This document shows, piece after piece, positions 1 through 6,466 of a stretch of DNA of 8,775 nucleotides. How positions within the stretch are numbered: the first letter of the stretch is position 1; every line of letters starts with the position of its first letter. Below the pieces are notes generated by a model. The model was not told where the DNA came from. It worked only from the letters and a program-made list of their open reading frames with translations, and searched no databases. Location: the NCBI GenBank assembly GCA_038145405.1, contig JAYQPQ010000065.1, forward strand, positions 1 to 8,775, written 5' to 3'. This DNA is from JAYQPQ01 sp038145405. Lineage in GTDB: Bacteria > Pseudomonadota > Gammaproteobacteria > Pseudomonadales > GM7GCV1. Position numbers and translations under genes: made by a program.

Positions 1-1
1 C

Positions 2-334
2 ACCCGCGCGTGGGGTGGCCGCGTTATTGCCGTGGGCACCACCGCCGTGCGGGGCCTGGAACCGGCAGCGCAATCCGGCCAGCTGTTGCCCTATGAGGGC
101 GACACCCAGATCTTCATCTACCCCGGCTATCGCTTCCAGGTGGTCGATGCGCTGGTAACCAATTTTCACTTGCCTGAATCGACGCTCATGATGCTGGTGA
201 GTGCCTTCGCCGGTTATGGCGCCATCATGCAGGCCTATCGCGAAGCCATCGCGCAGGAGTACCGCTTTTTCAGCTATGGTGACGCCATGTTTCTGGTGCG
301 CAACGTCCTGGCCATTGAGGATATTCCGGTATGA
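2..334 (+). CDS. queA: S-adenosylmethionine:tRNA ribosyltransferase-isomerase QueA, 3' part
   Basis: This is the last 110 codons of queA; the reading frame is open to the window edge, so the true start lies upstream and the Met codon at 32 is internal. QueA transfers and isomerises the ribosyl group of S-adenosylmethionine onto preQ1 at tRNA position 34, giving epoxyqueuosine in the cytoplasm. Visible family blocks are RVIAVGTTAVRGLE near the left edge, then TQIFIYPG, then the strongly conserved DALVTNFHLPESTL block, and YRFFSYGDAMF near the C-terminus. By comparison with the roughly 350-residue family, about one third of the protein is present. Its stop codon TGA (332-334) overlaps the ATG of tgt, so the two genes are probably co-transcribed and translationally coupled. 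tgt catalyses the preceding step of the same pathway, which supports the call. Nothing looks damaged. Confidence 0.96.
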   Translation, partial: TRAWGGRVIAVGTTAVRGLEPAAQSGQLLPYEGDTQIFIYPGYRFQVVDALVTNFHLPESTLMMLVSAFAGYGAIMQAYREAIAQEYRFFSYGDAMFLVRNVLAIEDIPV

Positions 335-1431
335 ATACATGGCGCCAATTGGCGACTTCGGGCGGTGCTCGCCGCGGTGAGCTGACGCTTCTGCACGGCA
401 AGGTGCAGACGCCGGTCTTTATGCCGGTGGGCACCTACGGAACGGTCAAGGGCATGTTGCCGCGCGATATCGAGGCAATCGGCGCCGAAATTGTGCTCGG
501 CAATACCTTCCACCTGATGCTGCGTCCCGGCGCCGATATTGTCGCTCGCCATGGCGGCTTGCATGGCTTTATGCATTGGTCTCGCCCCATCCTGACGGAT
601 TCGGGTGGCTTTCAGGTGTTCAGCCTCGGCGAGCTGCGCAAGATTCGCGAAGAGGGCGTGACCTTTCGCTCGCCGGTCGACGGTGACGAGGTGTTCCTGA
701 GCCCGGAGATTTGCATGCAGGTGCAGCGGCAGTTGGGCTCAGATGTAGTGATGGCATTCGATGAGTGCACGCCTTATCCAGCCAGTGAAAAGCAGGCTGC
801 GGAATCAATGGCTCTGTCCATGCGCTGGGCGCGGCGCAGCAGAGACGCCCACGCCGACAATCCATCGGCGCTCTTCGGCATTGTCCAGGGCGGCATGTAT
901 GAGGCGCTGCGCAGCCAGTCCTTGCAGGCGCTGCAGGAGATCGGTTTTGACGGCTATGCCATCGGTGGTCTGTCAGTCGGCGAACCGCCAGAGGATCGTC
1001 TGCGCATTCTGGATCACCTGGCGCCGCGCATGCCGGCGGCGGCGCCGCGCTACCTCATGGGCGTGGGCAAACCGCGGGATATTGTGGAGGCGGTGGCGCG
1101 CGGCATCGATATGTTCGACTGCGTCATGCCGACCCGCAATGCACGCAATGGCCATCTCTTTACCAGCGAAGGTGTGATACGCATTCGCAACAGCCGTCAT
1201 CGGGACGATACCGGGCCCCTCGACCCGGCCTGCGATTGCTACACCTGTGCCAACTTTTCCCGCGCCTATCTGCACCATCTTGATCGCACCAACGAGATTC
1301 TGGGCTCGCAGCTGAATACCCTGCACAACCTGAGGTATTACCAGCAGTTGATGGCAGACATCCGTGCGGCCATCGAAGCCGATCAGTTCGAGGCCGTTGC
1401 TGCGGATTTTCTGACGCGTTTTCCCGACTAG
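331..1431 (+). CDS. tgt: Queuine/preQ1 tRNA-guanine transglycosylase
   Basis: The product has 366 residues, close to the usual bacterial length of about 375. Tgt swaps guanine at position 34 of GUN-anticodon tRNAs (Asp, Asn, His, Tyr) for preQ1 by a ping-pong base exchange in the cytoplasm. The TIM-barrel family signatures are all visible: the LTDSGGFQVFSL block with the proposed general acid/base D90, FGIVQGG around 182-188, and GGLSVGE around 212-218. The catalytic nucleophile D263 lies in MFDCVMPTRNARNG. The zinc site is the CDCYTC cluster (C301, C303, C306), with the probable fourth ligand H332. The ATG at 331 was chosen because it overlaps the queA stop, has GAGG at 317-320 ten bases upstream, and aligns with the family N-terminus. 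It is the second gene of a queA-tgt unit. The usual next gene, yajC, is not found downstream. Confidence 0.98.
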   Translation: MNTWRQLATSGGARRGELTLLHGKVQTPVFMPVGTYGTVKGMLPRDIEAIGAEIVLGNTFHLMLRPGADIVARHGGLHGFMHWSRPILTDSGGFQVFSLGELRKIREEGVTFRSPVDGDEVFLSPEICMQVQRQLGSDVVMAFDECTPYPASEKQAAESMALSMRWARRSRDAHADNPSALFGIVQGGMYEALRSQSLQALQEIGFDGYAIGGLSVGEPPEDRLRILDHLAPRMPAAAPRYLMGVGKPRDIVEAVARGIDMFDCVMPTRNARNGHLFTSEGVIRIRNSRHRDDTGPLDPACDCYTCANFSRAYLHHLDRTNEILGSQLNTLHNLRYYQQLMADIRAAIEADQFEAVAADFLTRFPD

Positions 1432-1443
1432 CCCGCTCGGGCT
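1430..1443 (+). terminator. Small hairpin at the tgt stop codon, possible weak terminator
   Basis: The sequence AGCCCGCTCGGGCT begins inside the tgt stop codon and can fold into a GC-rich five-base-pair stem with a four-base loop. It is followed by CAATTATCCCC rather than a run of T, so it lacks the second half of a standard intrinsic terminator. It may attenuate read-through from tgt towards secD or protect the 3' end of the message. It could also be chance. Confidence 0.3.
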
Positions 1444-1560
1444 CAATTATCCCCAGCAAGCTGATCAGTCTGACCGCTGGATTGATCCCGAGCATGTGCC
1501 GATCCGGAGGCCGCGGTGACCGGCCCGAACTCGAGTGGGTCTGTGATCGCTTGAAATCCG

Positions 1561-1592
1561 CTTGGGAGGCACAATCTTGTTGACTTGGGAGG
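1561..1592. repeat. Pair of 9-base direct repeats upstream of secD
   Basis: CTTGGGAGG occurs at 1561-1569 and again at 1584-1592, with starts 23 bases apart, or a little over two helical turns. The pair sits about 40-70 bases upstream of the TATAAT box at 1631. Two same-face copies upstream of a promoter would fit an activator site, but a short purine-rich repeat can arise by chance. There is no recognised regulator for this motif. Confidence 0.35.
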
Positions 1593-1607
1593 GGTGATTG
1601 TCCGCGC

Positions 1608-1636
1608 TGGTTAGCCCGTTAGCCGTCCGATATAAT
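1608..1636 (+). promoter_or_regulatory. Probable sigma-70 promoter for secD-secF
   Basis: A perfect TATAAT hexamer lies at 1631-1636. At 17-base spacing the upstream element is TGGTTA (1608-1613), which matches only three of six consensus -35 bases. There is no extended -10 TG. Transcription would start near 1643, giving a leader of about 30 bases before the secD ATG at 1675. The gap upstream and the loss of yajC make an independent secD promoter sensible. Read-through from tgt is not excluded. Confidence 0.55.
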
Positions 1637-1674
1637 CCGCCGCTTTGTCAATCAAGCACAGTGTCTGTAACCAG

Positions 1675-3540
1675 ATGAACAAATACCCGCTCTGGAAGTA
1701 CCTCCTCGTTCTCGCCGTCGTGGTGTTTTCCTCCATATATGCCCTGCCCAACATCTATCCGCCGGATCCGGCTGTGCAGGTTACCGGCCAGAACAGCGGC
1801 CTGGTGATTGAACAGCGCACCCTGACGCGCATCCTCACAGCACTGGGTGAGGCGGGCATTGCCCATTCCGCCGAAGAAGTCAGTGAAGATGGCCGCAGCG
1901 CTTTGGTGCGTTTGATCGACAGCGAGCAGCAATTGCGTGCCAAGGACGTGATCCAGCAGGCACTGGGCACTGATTTTGTGGTTGCGCTCAATCTGGCACC
2001 GACCACCCCGACCTGGTTGCAGGATTTGGGCGCACAGCCCATGAAACTGGGTCTCGACCTCAGTGGTGGAGTGCACTTCCTGCTGGAGGTCGACCTGCAA
2101 TCTGCAGTTCATGATCGGCTCGAGGGCATTGGTTCCCAGGCTCGCACCCTGCTGCGAGAGGCGCGCATTCGCTACGCCGAGCCGGAGATTCGCGATCAGG
2201 TTCTCTATATCGGCTTTCGCAATGCGGCGGATCGCACCGCCGGACTCGAGGTGTTGCGCGAACAGTTTCCCCTGCTGCAATTCAGCTCGGTAGCCGCGGA
2301 GCAGGCCGATCTGTTCGAGCTGTCCATGCAATATTCCCCGGTGGAGCTGCTCGATATCGAAGAGCGCGCCATCGACCAGAACCTCACCTCGCTGAAGAAC
2401 CGGGTCAATGAACTGGGTGTGGCCGAGCCGCTGGTGCAGCGCCAGGGTCGCAACCGCATCGTGGTCGAGCTGCCGGGTATTCAGGACACCGCCGAAGCCA
2501 AGCGCATTCTGGGTAAAACCGCCAACCTGGAATTTCGTCTGGAATACGACCCCAACAGCCCCGAAGCACGCGAGGAATTTGCCTTTCGCAACGATTACGC
2601 CGGTTATGGCAATGCCTGGCTAGAACGCGACTTTATCGTTACCGGCGAAGCGGTCACCGATGCCAGTGTGGGCTTCGATGAAGCCGGTGCGCCCCAGGTT
2701 AATATTACGCTGAGTTCCGAAGGCGGTGCCGAGATGCATCGCGCCACGCGCAATAACGTCGGCCGTCGCATGGCAGTGCTCTTCCTCGAACAGCGCGCCG
2801 AAACGCGCTATGAAGAGGTCGACGGAGTGCCGGTGCCGGTGATCGATACCTTTATGGATCGCAAGATCATCAGCCTGGCTACCATTCAGTCTGCCCTGGG
2901 TGTTTCCTTCCGCATCACGGGTGTTGGCAGCCAGGCCGAGGCCAGTGAGCTGGCTCTGCTGCTGCGCGCCGGTGCACTCGCCGCTCCCATGAGCTTTGTC
3001 GAGGAGCGCACCGTGGGCCCGTCGCTGGGCGCTGAGAACATTCGCGCCGGTATCGATTCGGTGGAATTCGGTCTGCTGGTGGTGGTGCTCTTTATGCTGG
3101 CCTACTACCGCGTATTCGGCCTGATCGCCAACATTGCCCTGGGCATCAACCTGCTGATGCTGACCGCCATCATGTCCATGCTCGGTGCGACACTTACGCT
3201 GCCGGGCATTGCCGGTATCGTGCTGACACTGGGCATGGCGGTGGATGCCAACGTGCTGATTTTCTCGCGTATTCGCGAGGAGTTGCGCAATGGCCATCCG
3301 CCACAGTCGGCCATCAAGATGGGCTATGAGAACGCTTTCTCCACCATTGTCGACGCCAACCTCACGACCCTGATCGTGGCGCTGATTCTCTATGTGATTG
3401 GCTCGGGTCCGGTGCAGGGCTTTGCCGTCACGCTTTGTATCGGCATTCTGACCTCCATGTTCACCGCCATCGTCTGCAGCCGCGCGTTGGTCAACCTGAT
3501 TTATGGCAGCCGCCCTCAGGTCAAGAAACTCTGGATCTAA
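1675..3540 (+). CDS. secD: Protein translocase subunit SecD
   Basis: The product has 621 residues, close to E. coli SecD (about 615). SecD pairs with SecF in the inner membrane and uses the proton motive force to help SecYEG-exported proteins finish crossing. The N-terminus NKYPLWKYLL leads into a first membrane helix (about 8-27) and the ALPNIYPPDPAVQV segment typical of gammaproteobacterial SecD. The LGLDLSGGVHFLLEVD motif is at about 125-140, followed by the large periplasmic P1 region. The C-terminal membrane domain (about 460-607) carries the fourth-helix motif GMAVDANVLIFSRIREE, with the conserved D524. An in-frame TTG start at 1645 would add ten residues; the ATG at 1675 is preferred because it aligns with the family N-terminus, although its ribosome binding site is weak. 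secF follows after three bases. yajC, normally just upstream, is missing. Confidence 0.98.
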   Translation: MNKYPLWKYLLVLAVVVFSSIYALPNIYPPDPAVQVTGQNSGLVIEQRTLTRILTALGEAGIAHSAEEVSEDGRSALVRLIDSEQQLRAKDVIQQALGTDFVVALNLAPTTPTWLQDLGAQPMKLGLDLSGGVHFLLEVDLQSAVHDRLEGIGSQARTLLREARIRYAEPEIRDQVLYIGFRNAADRTAGLEVLREQFPLLQFSSVAAEQADLFELSMQYSPVELLDIEERAIDQNLTSLKNRVNELGVAEPLVQRQGRNRIVVELPGIQDTAEAKRILGKTANLEFRLEYDPNSPEAREEFAFRNDYAGYGNAWLERDFIVTGEAVTDASVGFDEAGAPQVNITLSSEGGAEMHRATRNNVGRRMAVLFLEQRAETRYEEVDGVPVPVIDTFMDRKIISLATIQSALGVSFRITGVGSQAEASELALLLRAGALAAPMSFVEERTVGPSLGAENIRAGIDSVEFGLLVVVLFMLAYYRVFGLIANIALGINLLMLTAIMSMLGATLTLPGIAGIVLTLGMAVDANVLIFSRIREELRNGHPPQSAIKMGYENAFSTIVDANLTTLIVALILYVIGSGPVQGFAVTLCIGILTSMFTAIVCSRALVNLIYGSRPQVKKLWI

Positions 3541-3543
3541 GCA

Positions 3544-4476
3544 ATGAATACCACCTTTCAGTTTGATTTCATGCGCTATCGCCACGCTGTGGGCATTGGC
3601 TCCATCGTAATGGTGGTGCTGTCCCTGATTTTTCTGGTTGTGCGCCCGCTGAATCTGGGACTGGATTTCTCCGGAGGCACCTTGCTGGAGTTGCATTTTG
3701 AGCAGCCCACACCCATTGAGCCGGTACGCGAACAACTGCGTTCCGGGCTGTTCCCCGATGCCGTGGTAGTGCACTTTGGCGCCGAGACCGAGGTGCTGGT
3801 GCGCACCCGTGAGCAGCTTAACCAGACGCAGGGCGAAGCGGTTGCCCTCAGTTTAACTCAGGCCTTGGGCGATACGGCCGAGGTGCGCCGCGTGGAATTC
3901 GTCGGCCCGCAGATCGGCGAGGAATTGCGCGAAGATGGCGGGCTCGGTCTGCTCGCCGCCATGCTGGTAGTCATGCTCTACGTGGCTATTCGCTTTCAGT
4001 ACAAGTTTTCTGTCGGCGCCGTGGTAGCGCTAGTGCACGATGTCATCATCACCCTGGGCTTTTTTGCGCTGTTTCAGTGGGAGTTTGACCTCACTGTGCT
4101 GGCTGCCGTGCTGGCGCTGATTGGCTACTCCCTGAACGACACCATTGTGGTGGCCGACCGCATTCGCGAGAACTTTCGCACGGTGCGCAATATGAACCCG
4201 GTCGCCATGGTGAACCTGTCCTTGAACCAGGTGCTGGGGCGCACCATCGTGACGGGCCTGACGACCTTGCTGGTGCTGGTCGCGCTCTATTTTCTCGGCG
4301 GTGAATCACTCAAGGGCTTCGCCCTCGCCTTGATCATTGGCATTCTGGTGGGTACCTATTCATCTATCTATGTCGCATCCAACCTGGTGCTCATGATGAA
4401 TGTGTCGACCCAGGATCTGATGCCGCCAGTCGAGCAGGACGGCACCGACGTTCAGCAGGAAGTGCCCTACCGCTAG
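3544..4476 (+). CDS. secF: Protein translocase subunit SecF
   Basis: The product has 310 residues, similar to E. coli SecF (about 323). It forms the SecDF membrane complex with the product of the gene just upstream. The architecture is standard: a first membrane helix at about 15-34; the LGLDFSGGTLLEL motif at about 38-50; a small periplasmic P1 domain to about 130, ending in VGPQIGEELR; then five more helices. The conserved fourth-helix motif GYSLNDTIVVADRIREN lies at 194-210, with D199 and D205. The start at ATG 3544 lies three bases after the secD stop. GGA at 3533-3535, inside the end of secD, can act as a weak ribosome binding site, so translational coupling with secD is likely. The C-terminal tail after about residue 288 is acidic and poorly conserved, as is usual. 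suhB converges from the other side. Confidence 0.98.
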   Translation: MNTTFQFDFMRYRHAVGIGSIVMVVLSLIFLVVRPLNLGLDFSGGTLLELHFEQPTPIEPVREQLRSGLFPDAVVVHFGAETEVLVRTREQLNQTQGEAVALSLTQALGDTAEVRRVEFVGPQIGEELREDGGLGLLAAMLVVMLYVAIRFQYKFSVGAVVALVHDVIITLGFFALFQWEFDLTVLAAVLALIGYSLNDTIVVADRIRENFRTVRNMNPVAMVNLSLNQVLGRTIVTGLTTLLVLVALYFLGGESLKGFALALIIGILVGTYSSIYVASNLVLMMNVSTQDLMPPVEQDGTDVQQEVPYR

Positions 4477-4487
4477 ACCTCTCAGCT

Positions 4488-4500
4488 GGGCTGCTGGCCC
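4488..4500. terminator. Hairpin between the convergent secF and suhB genes
   Basis: GGGC-TGCTG-GCCC forms a four-base-pair GC stem with a five-base loop in the 36-base gap between secF and suhB. Because the genes converge, the structure could serve both strands. Neither side carries a T-run, so it is at best a weak or factor-dependent terminator. Confidence 0.3.
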
Positions 4501-4512
4501 GGATTAAATCGG

Positions 4513-5322
4513 CTACTTGCAGAGATAGCCGAGGTGCTTTTTCACAATCGGCAGCAGCTCGCGCATCAGCTTGGGCGTAGCGCAGAGGATATGCCCGTTC
4601 TTCATAAAGCCGGATTCGCCGGCCAGGTCGGTGACCAGCGCGCCAGCTTCGCGCGCGATCAATGCACCGGCGGCGATATCCCAGGGCTTCAGGTTCATTT
4701 CATAGAATCCATCAAAGCGACCGGCGGCGACATAAGCCAGATCGAGTGAAGCGGCGCCCAGGCGACGTATGCCGGCGGTGCCCTGCAGCAGCAGGTCCCG
4801 CGTTGCCGCCAGATAGGGTTCGACATGCTCCAGGCTGGCCTCGGTGAAGGGGATGCCGGTAGCAAGCAGTGCGCCCTGCAGTGTTTTGCGTTCGGTGACG
4901 CGCAGGCGTCGTCCGTTCAGGCGGGCACCATCACCGCGCGAGGCGGAAAACTCCTCATCCATCAGCGGGTCGAAGATTAGACCATGTTCCATGCGACCGT
5001 TGATCTGGCAGCCGATGGAAATCGCAAATTTGGAAATGCCTCGCACAAAGTTGGTGGTGCCGTCGAGCGGGTCGATGATCCAAACGATCTCGGCATCCTT
5101 GGGGCCCTTCTGTCCGAGCTCCTCGCCAATAAAGCCATGGCCAGGAAACCGCTTGCTGATCTCTTCGACCAGAATTTCCTCGACGGCACGGTCAATGGCC
5201 GTGACGAAGTTGTTGGGCGACTTCTCCTCGACCCGCAGAACGTCGATATCGCGCCAGCCGCGCGTGATGACTTCGCTGGCCTTGCGGGCAGCCTGAGAGG
5301 CGACGCGGACATATGGTTGCAT
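4513..5322 (-). CDS. suhB: Inositol-1-monophosphatase family protein SuhB
   Basis: The product has 269 residues, matching E. coli SuhB (267). The family hydrolyses myo-inositol-1-phosphate with Mg2+; in E. coli SuhB also joins the Nus-factor rRNA antitermination complex, a role independent of catalysis. The metal-site motifs are intact: GEE (E67, E68), the signature WIIDPLDGTTNF (81-92, with D84 and D87), and LKPWDIAAGALIAREAG with D215. ASLDLAYVAAGRFDGF (191-206) is also typical of SuhB. The ATG at 5322 aligns with the family start and has a weak GGAA upstream. galE ends 21 bases before it on the same strand, so suhB is probably the second gene of a galE-suhB transcript. A location directly after secF on the opposite strand is common in gammaproteobacteria. 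Confidence 0.95.
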   Translation of the reverse strand: MQPYVRVASQAARKASEVITRGWRDIDVLRVEEKSPNNFVTAIDRAVEEILVEEISKRFPGHGFIGEELGQKGPKDAEIVWIIDPLDGTTNFVRGISKFAISIGCQINGRMEHGLIFDPLMDEEFSASRGDGARLNGRRLRVTERKTLQGALLATGIPFTEASLEHVEPYLAATRDLLLQGTAGIRRLGAASLDLAYVAAGRFDGFYEMNLKPWDIAAGALIAREAGALVTDLAGESGFMKNGHILCATPKLMRELLPIVKKHLGYLCK

Positions 5323-5343
5323 GCTGATTCCGAAACAGTGAGG

Positions 5344-6321
5344 TCAGAAACGGGGTGACTGGTGCCATTGCCAGGCGGTGCGAATGATATCACCAATCTC
5401 GGTGTAGACCGGCTTCCAGTGCAGCTTCTTCAGGGCGGCGGCGTTGTCAGCCACCAGCATTGAGGGGTCGCCTGCGCGCCGCTCTAACAGATCGTAGGGG
5501 ATAGGTCGGCCGACGACTGCGGCGGCCGCTTCAATCACTTCGAGGACGCTGAAGCCGCGGCCAATGCCCAGATTGAAGGCATAGGAGCCGCGGTGATCTC
5601 GTAGATATTCCAGCGCCCGCAGGTGAGCGCTGGCCAGATCGTTGACGTGGATGTAGTCGCGAATGCAGGTGCCGTCTGGCGTCGGATAGTCGTTGCCGAA
5701 TACCTTCAGGCGATGGCCGGAGGCCCCGGTCATGGACTTGAGAATGTTGGGAATGAGGTGGGTTTCCGGCTCGTGTGCTTCGCCGATGCTGGCGTCGGGA
5801 TCCGCCCCGGCAGCGTTGAAATAGCGCAGTGCCACCGAGTCGATACCGTAGGCCAGGCCATAGTCCTCCAGCATTTGTTCGACCGCCAGCTTGGTGCGGC
5901 CGTAAGCGTTGATGGGGCGCAGCGGATGCTTTTCGTTGATCAGATCCTGGTCGGGCAAGCCGTATACGGCCGCCGTCGAGGAGAAGATAAAGGATTGGAC
6001 CTGGTGGCGGCGCATGGCTTCCAGTAGTTGCCAGCTGCCAAACACATTGTTGTCGTAGTATTCCGCAGGTTTGGCCACGCTCTCGCCGACCAGGGAGCGT
6101 GCGGAGAAATGCATAACGGCATCGAAGCGATCACTGGAGAAGACGCGGTCGAGGTCTTCGGCACTGCGAATGTCACCGATTTCCAGACGACCCCATTGCA
6201 CCGCTTCGCGGTGACCGGTGCTGAGATTGTCCAGCACACAGACCTCGTGACCGCGCTCGACCAGCTGTTTAACCATGTGGGAGCCAATATAGCCGGCACC
6301 GCCACACACCAGAATTCGCAT
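5344..6321 (-). CDS. galE: UDP-glucose 4-epimerase GalE
   Basis: The product has 325 residues, in the shorter GalE class. It interconverts UDP-glucose and UDP-galactose using tightly bound NAD in a short-chain dehydrogenase-type Rossmann fold. The NAD-binding GGAGYIGSH is at 7-15, DNLSTG at 31-36, SST at 114-116 and the catalytic YGRTK at 140-144 (Y140, K144). The substrate-domain block RYFNAAGADP is at 166-175, and RDYIHVNDLASAHL at 221-234. The ATG at 6321 is preferred: it gives a family-typical MRILVCGG start and is preceded by GGAACGGAAA. A GTG at 6336 would add five residues. No galT or galK is nearby, so a role in envelope or exopolysaccharide sugar supply is more likely than galactose catabolism (inference). 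It lies between suhB and trmJ, which are often adjacent in related bacteria. Confidence 0.95.
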   Translation of the reverse strand: MRILVCGGAGYIGSHMVKQLVERGHEVCVLDNLSTGHREAVQWGRLEIGDIRSAEDLDRVFSSDRFDAVMHFSARSLVGESVAKPAEYYDNNVFGSWQLLEAMRRHQVQSFIFSSTAAVYGLPDQDLINEKHPLRPINAYGRTKLAVEQMLEDYGLAYGIDSVALRYFNAAGADPDASIGEAHEPETHLIPNILKSMTGASGHRLKVFGNDYPTPDGTCIRDYIHVNDLASAHLRALEYLRDHRGSYAFNLGIGRGFSVLEVIEAAAAVVGRPIPYDLLERRAGDPSMLVADNAAALKKLHWKPVYTEIGDIIRTAWQWHQSPRF

Positions 6322-6351
6322 CGTTTTCCGTTCCACGCTGAGTTGGCGGGC

Positions 6352-6380
6352 ATTCTAACCCTGGGAATTCCCCGAGTAAC
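6352..6380 (-). promoter_or_regulatory. Candidate promoter for galE-suhB
   Basis: On the minus strand TAGAAT (6357-6352) matches five of six -10 bases. GTTACT (6380-6375) lies 17 bases upstream as a -35 element matching three of six. Transcription would begin about 7 bases downstream of the -10, leaving a leader of about 25 bases before the galE ATG at 6321. The spacer between the two boxes contains the perfect palindrome GGGAATTCCC (6363-6372). Confidence 0.45.
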
Positions 6381-6445
6381 CACCGCTGTTTAGTTGCCGC
6401 AGGGCGCAGGGATGATCCAGGCTGCCGCGCTGGCGCTTGCAGCTC

Positions 6446-6454
6446 TGTTAAACT
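6446..6454 (+). promoter_or_regulatory. Candidate extended -10 promoter for trmJ
   Basis: TGTTAAACT has the TG of an extended -10 followed by TAAACT, matching four of six -10 bases. No convincing -35 is present at the right distance, as expected for extended -10 promoters. The predicted start near 6461 leaves only about six bases before the ATG at 6467, so the transcript would be almost leaderless. Confidence 0.35.
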
Positions 6455-6466
6455 GCCCACCCCTTA

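Noticed and set aside
1494..1583. A 29-codon frame in the tgt-secD gap
   Set aside because: It has no ribosome binding site, no recognisable product, and is far too short to be YajC.
1580..1585. TTGACT as the -35 box for the secD promoter
   Set aside because: It is a good hexamer but lies 45 bases from TATAAT, and no -10 box is found at normal spacing.
1645..1674. TTG start for secD adding ten residues
   Set aside because: The added residues do not fit the SecD N-terminus, and the codon lies almost at the predicted transcription start. ATG 1675 fits the family.
1648..2331. A 227-codon open frame on the minus strand opposite the 5' half of secD
   Set aside because: It has no recognisable family, and the opposite strand clearly encodes SecD.
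2620..3774. A 384-codon open frame on the minus strand across the secD-secF junction
   Set aside because: It lies opposite two well-supported genes. Its product is a biased mix rich in His, Gln, Gly and Asn with no recognisable domain, typical of an antisense frame in GC-rich coding DNA.
6322..6336. GTG start for galE adding five residues
   Set aside because: The bases would then be coding instead of supplying the GGA-rich ribosome binding region, and MRILVCGG is the typical family start.
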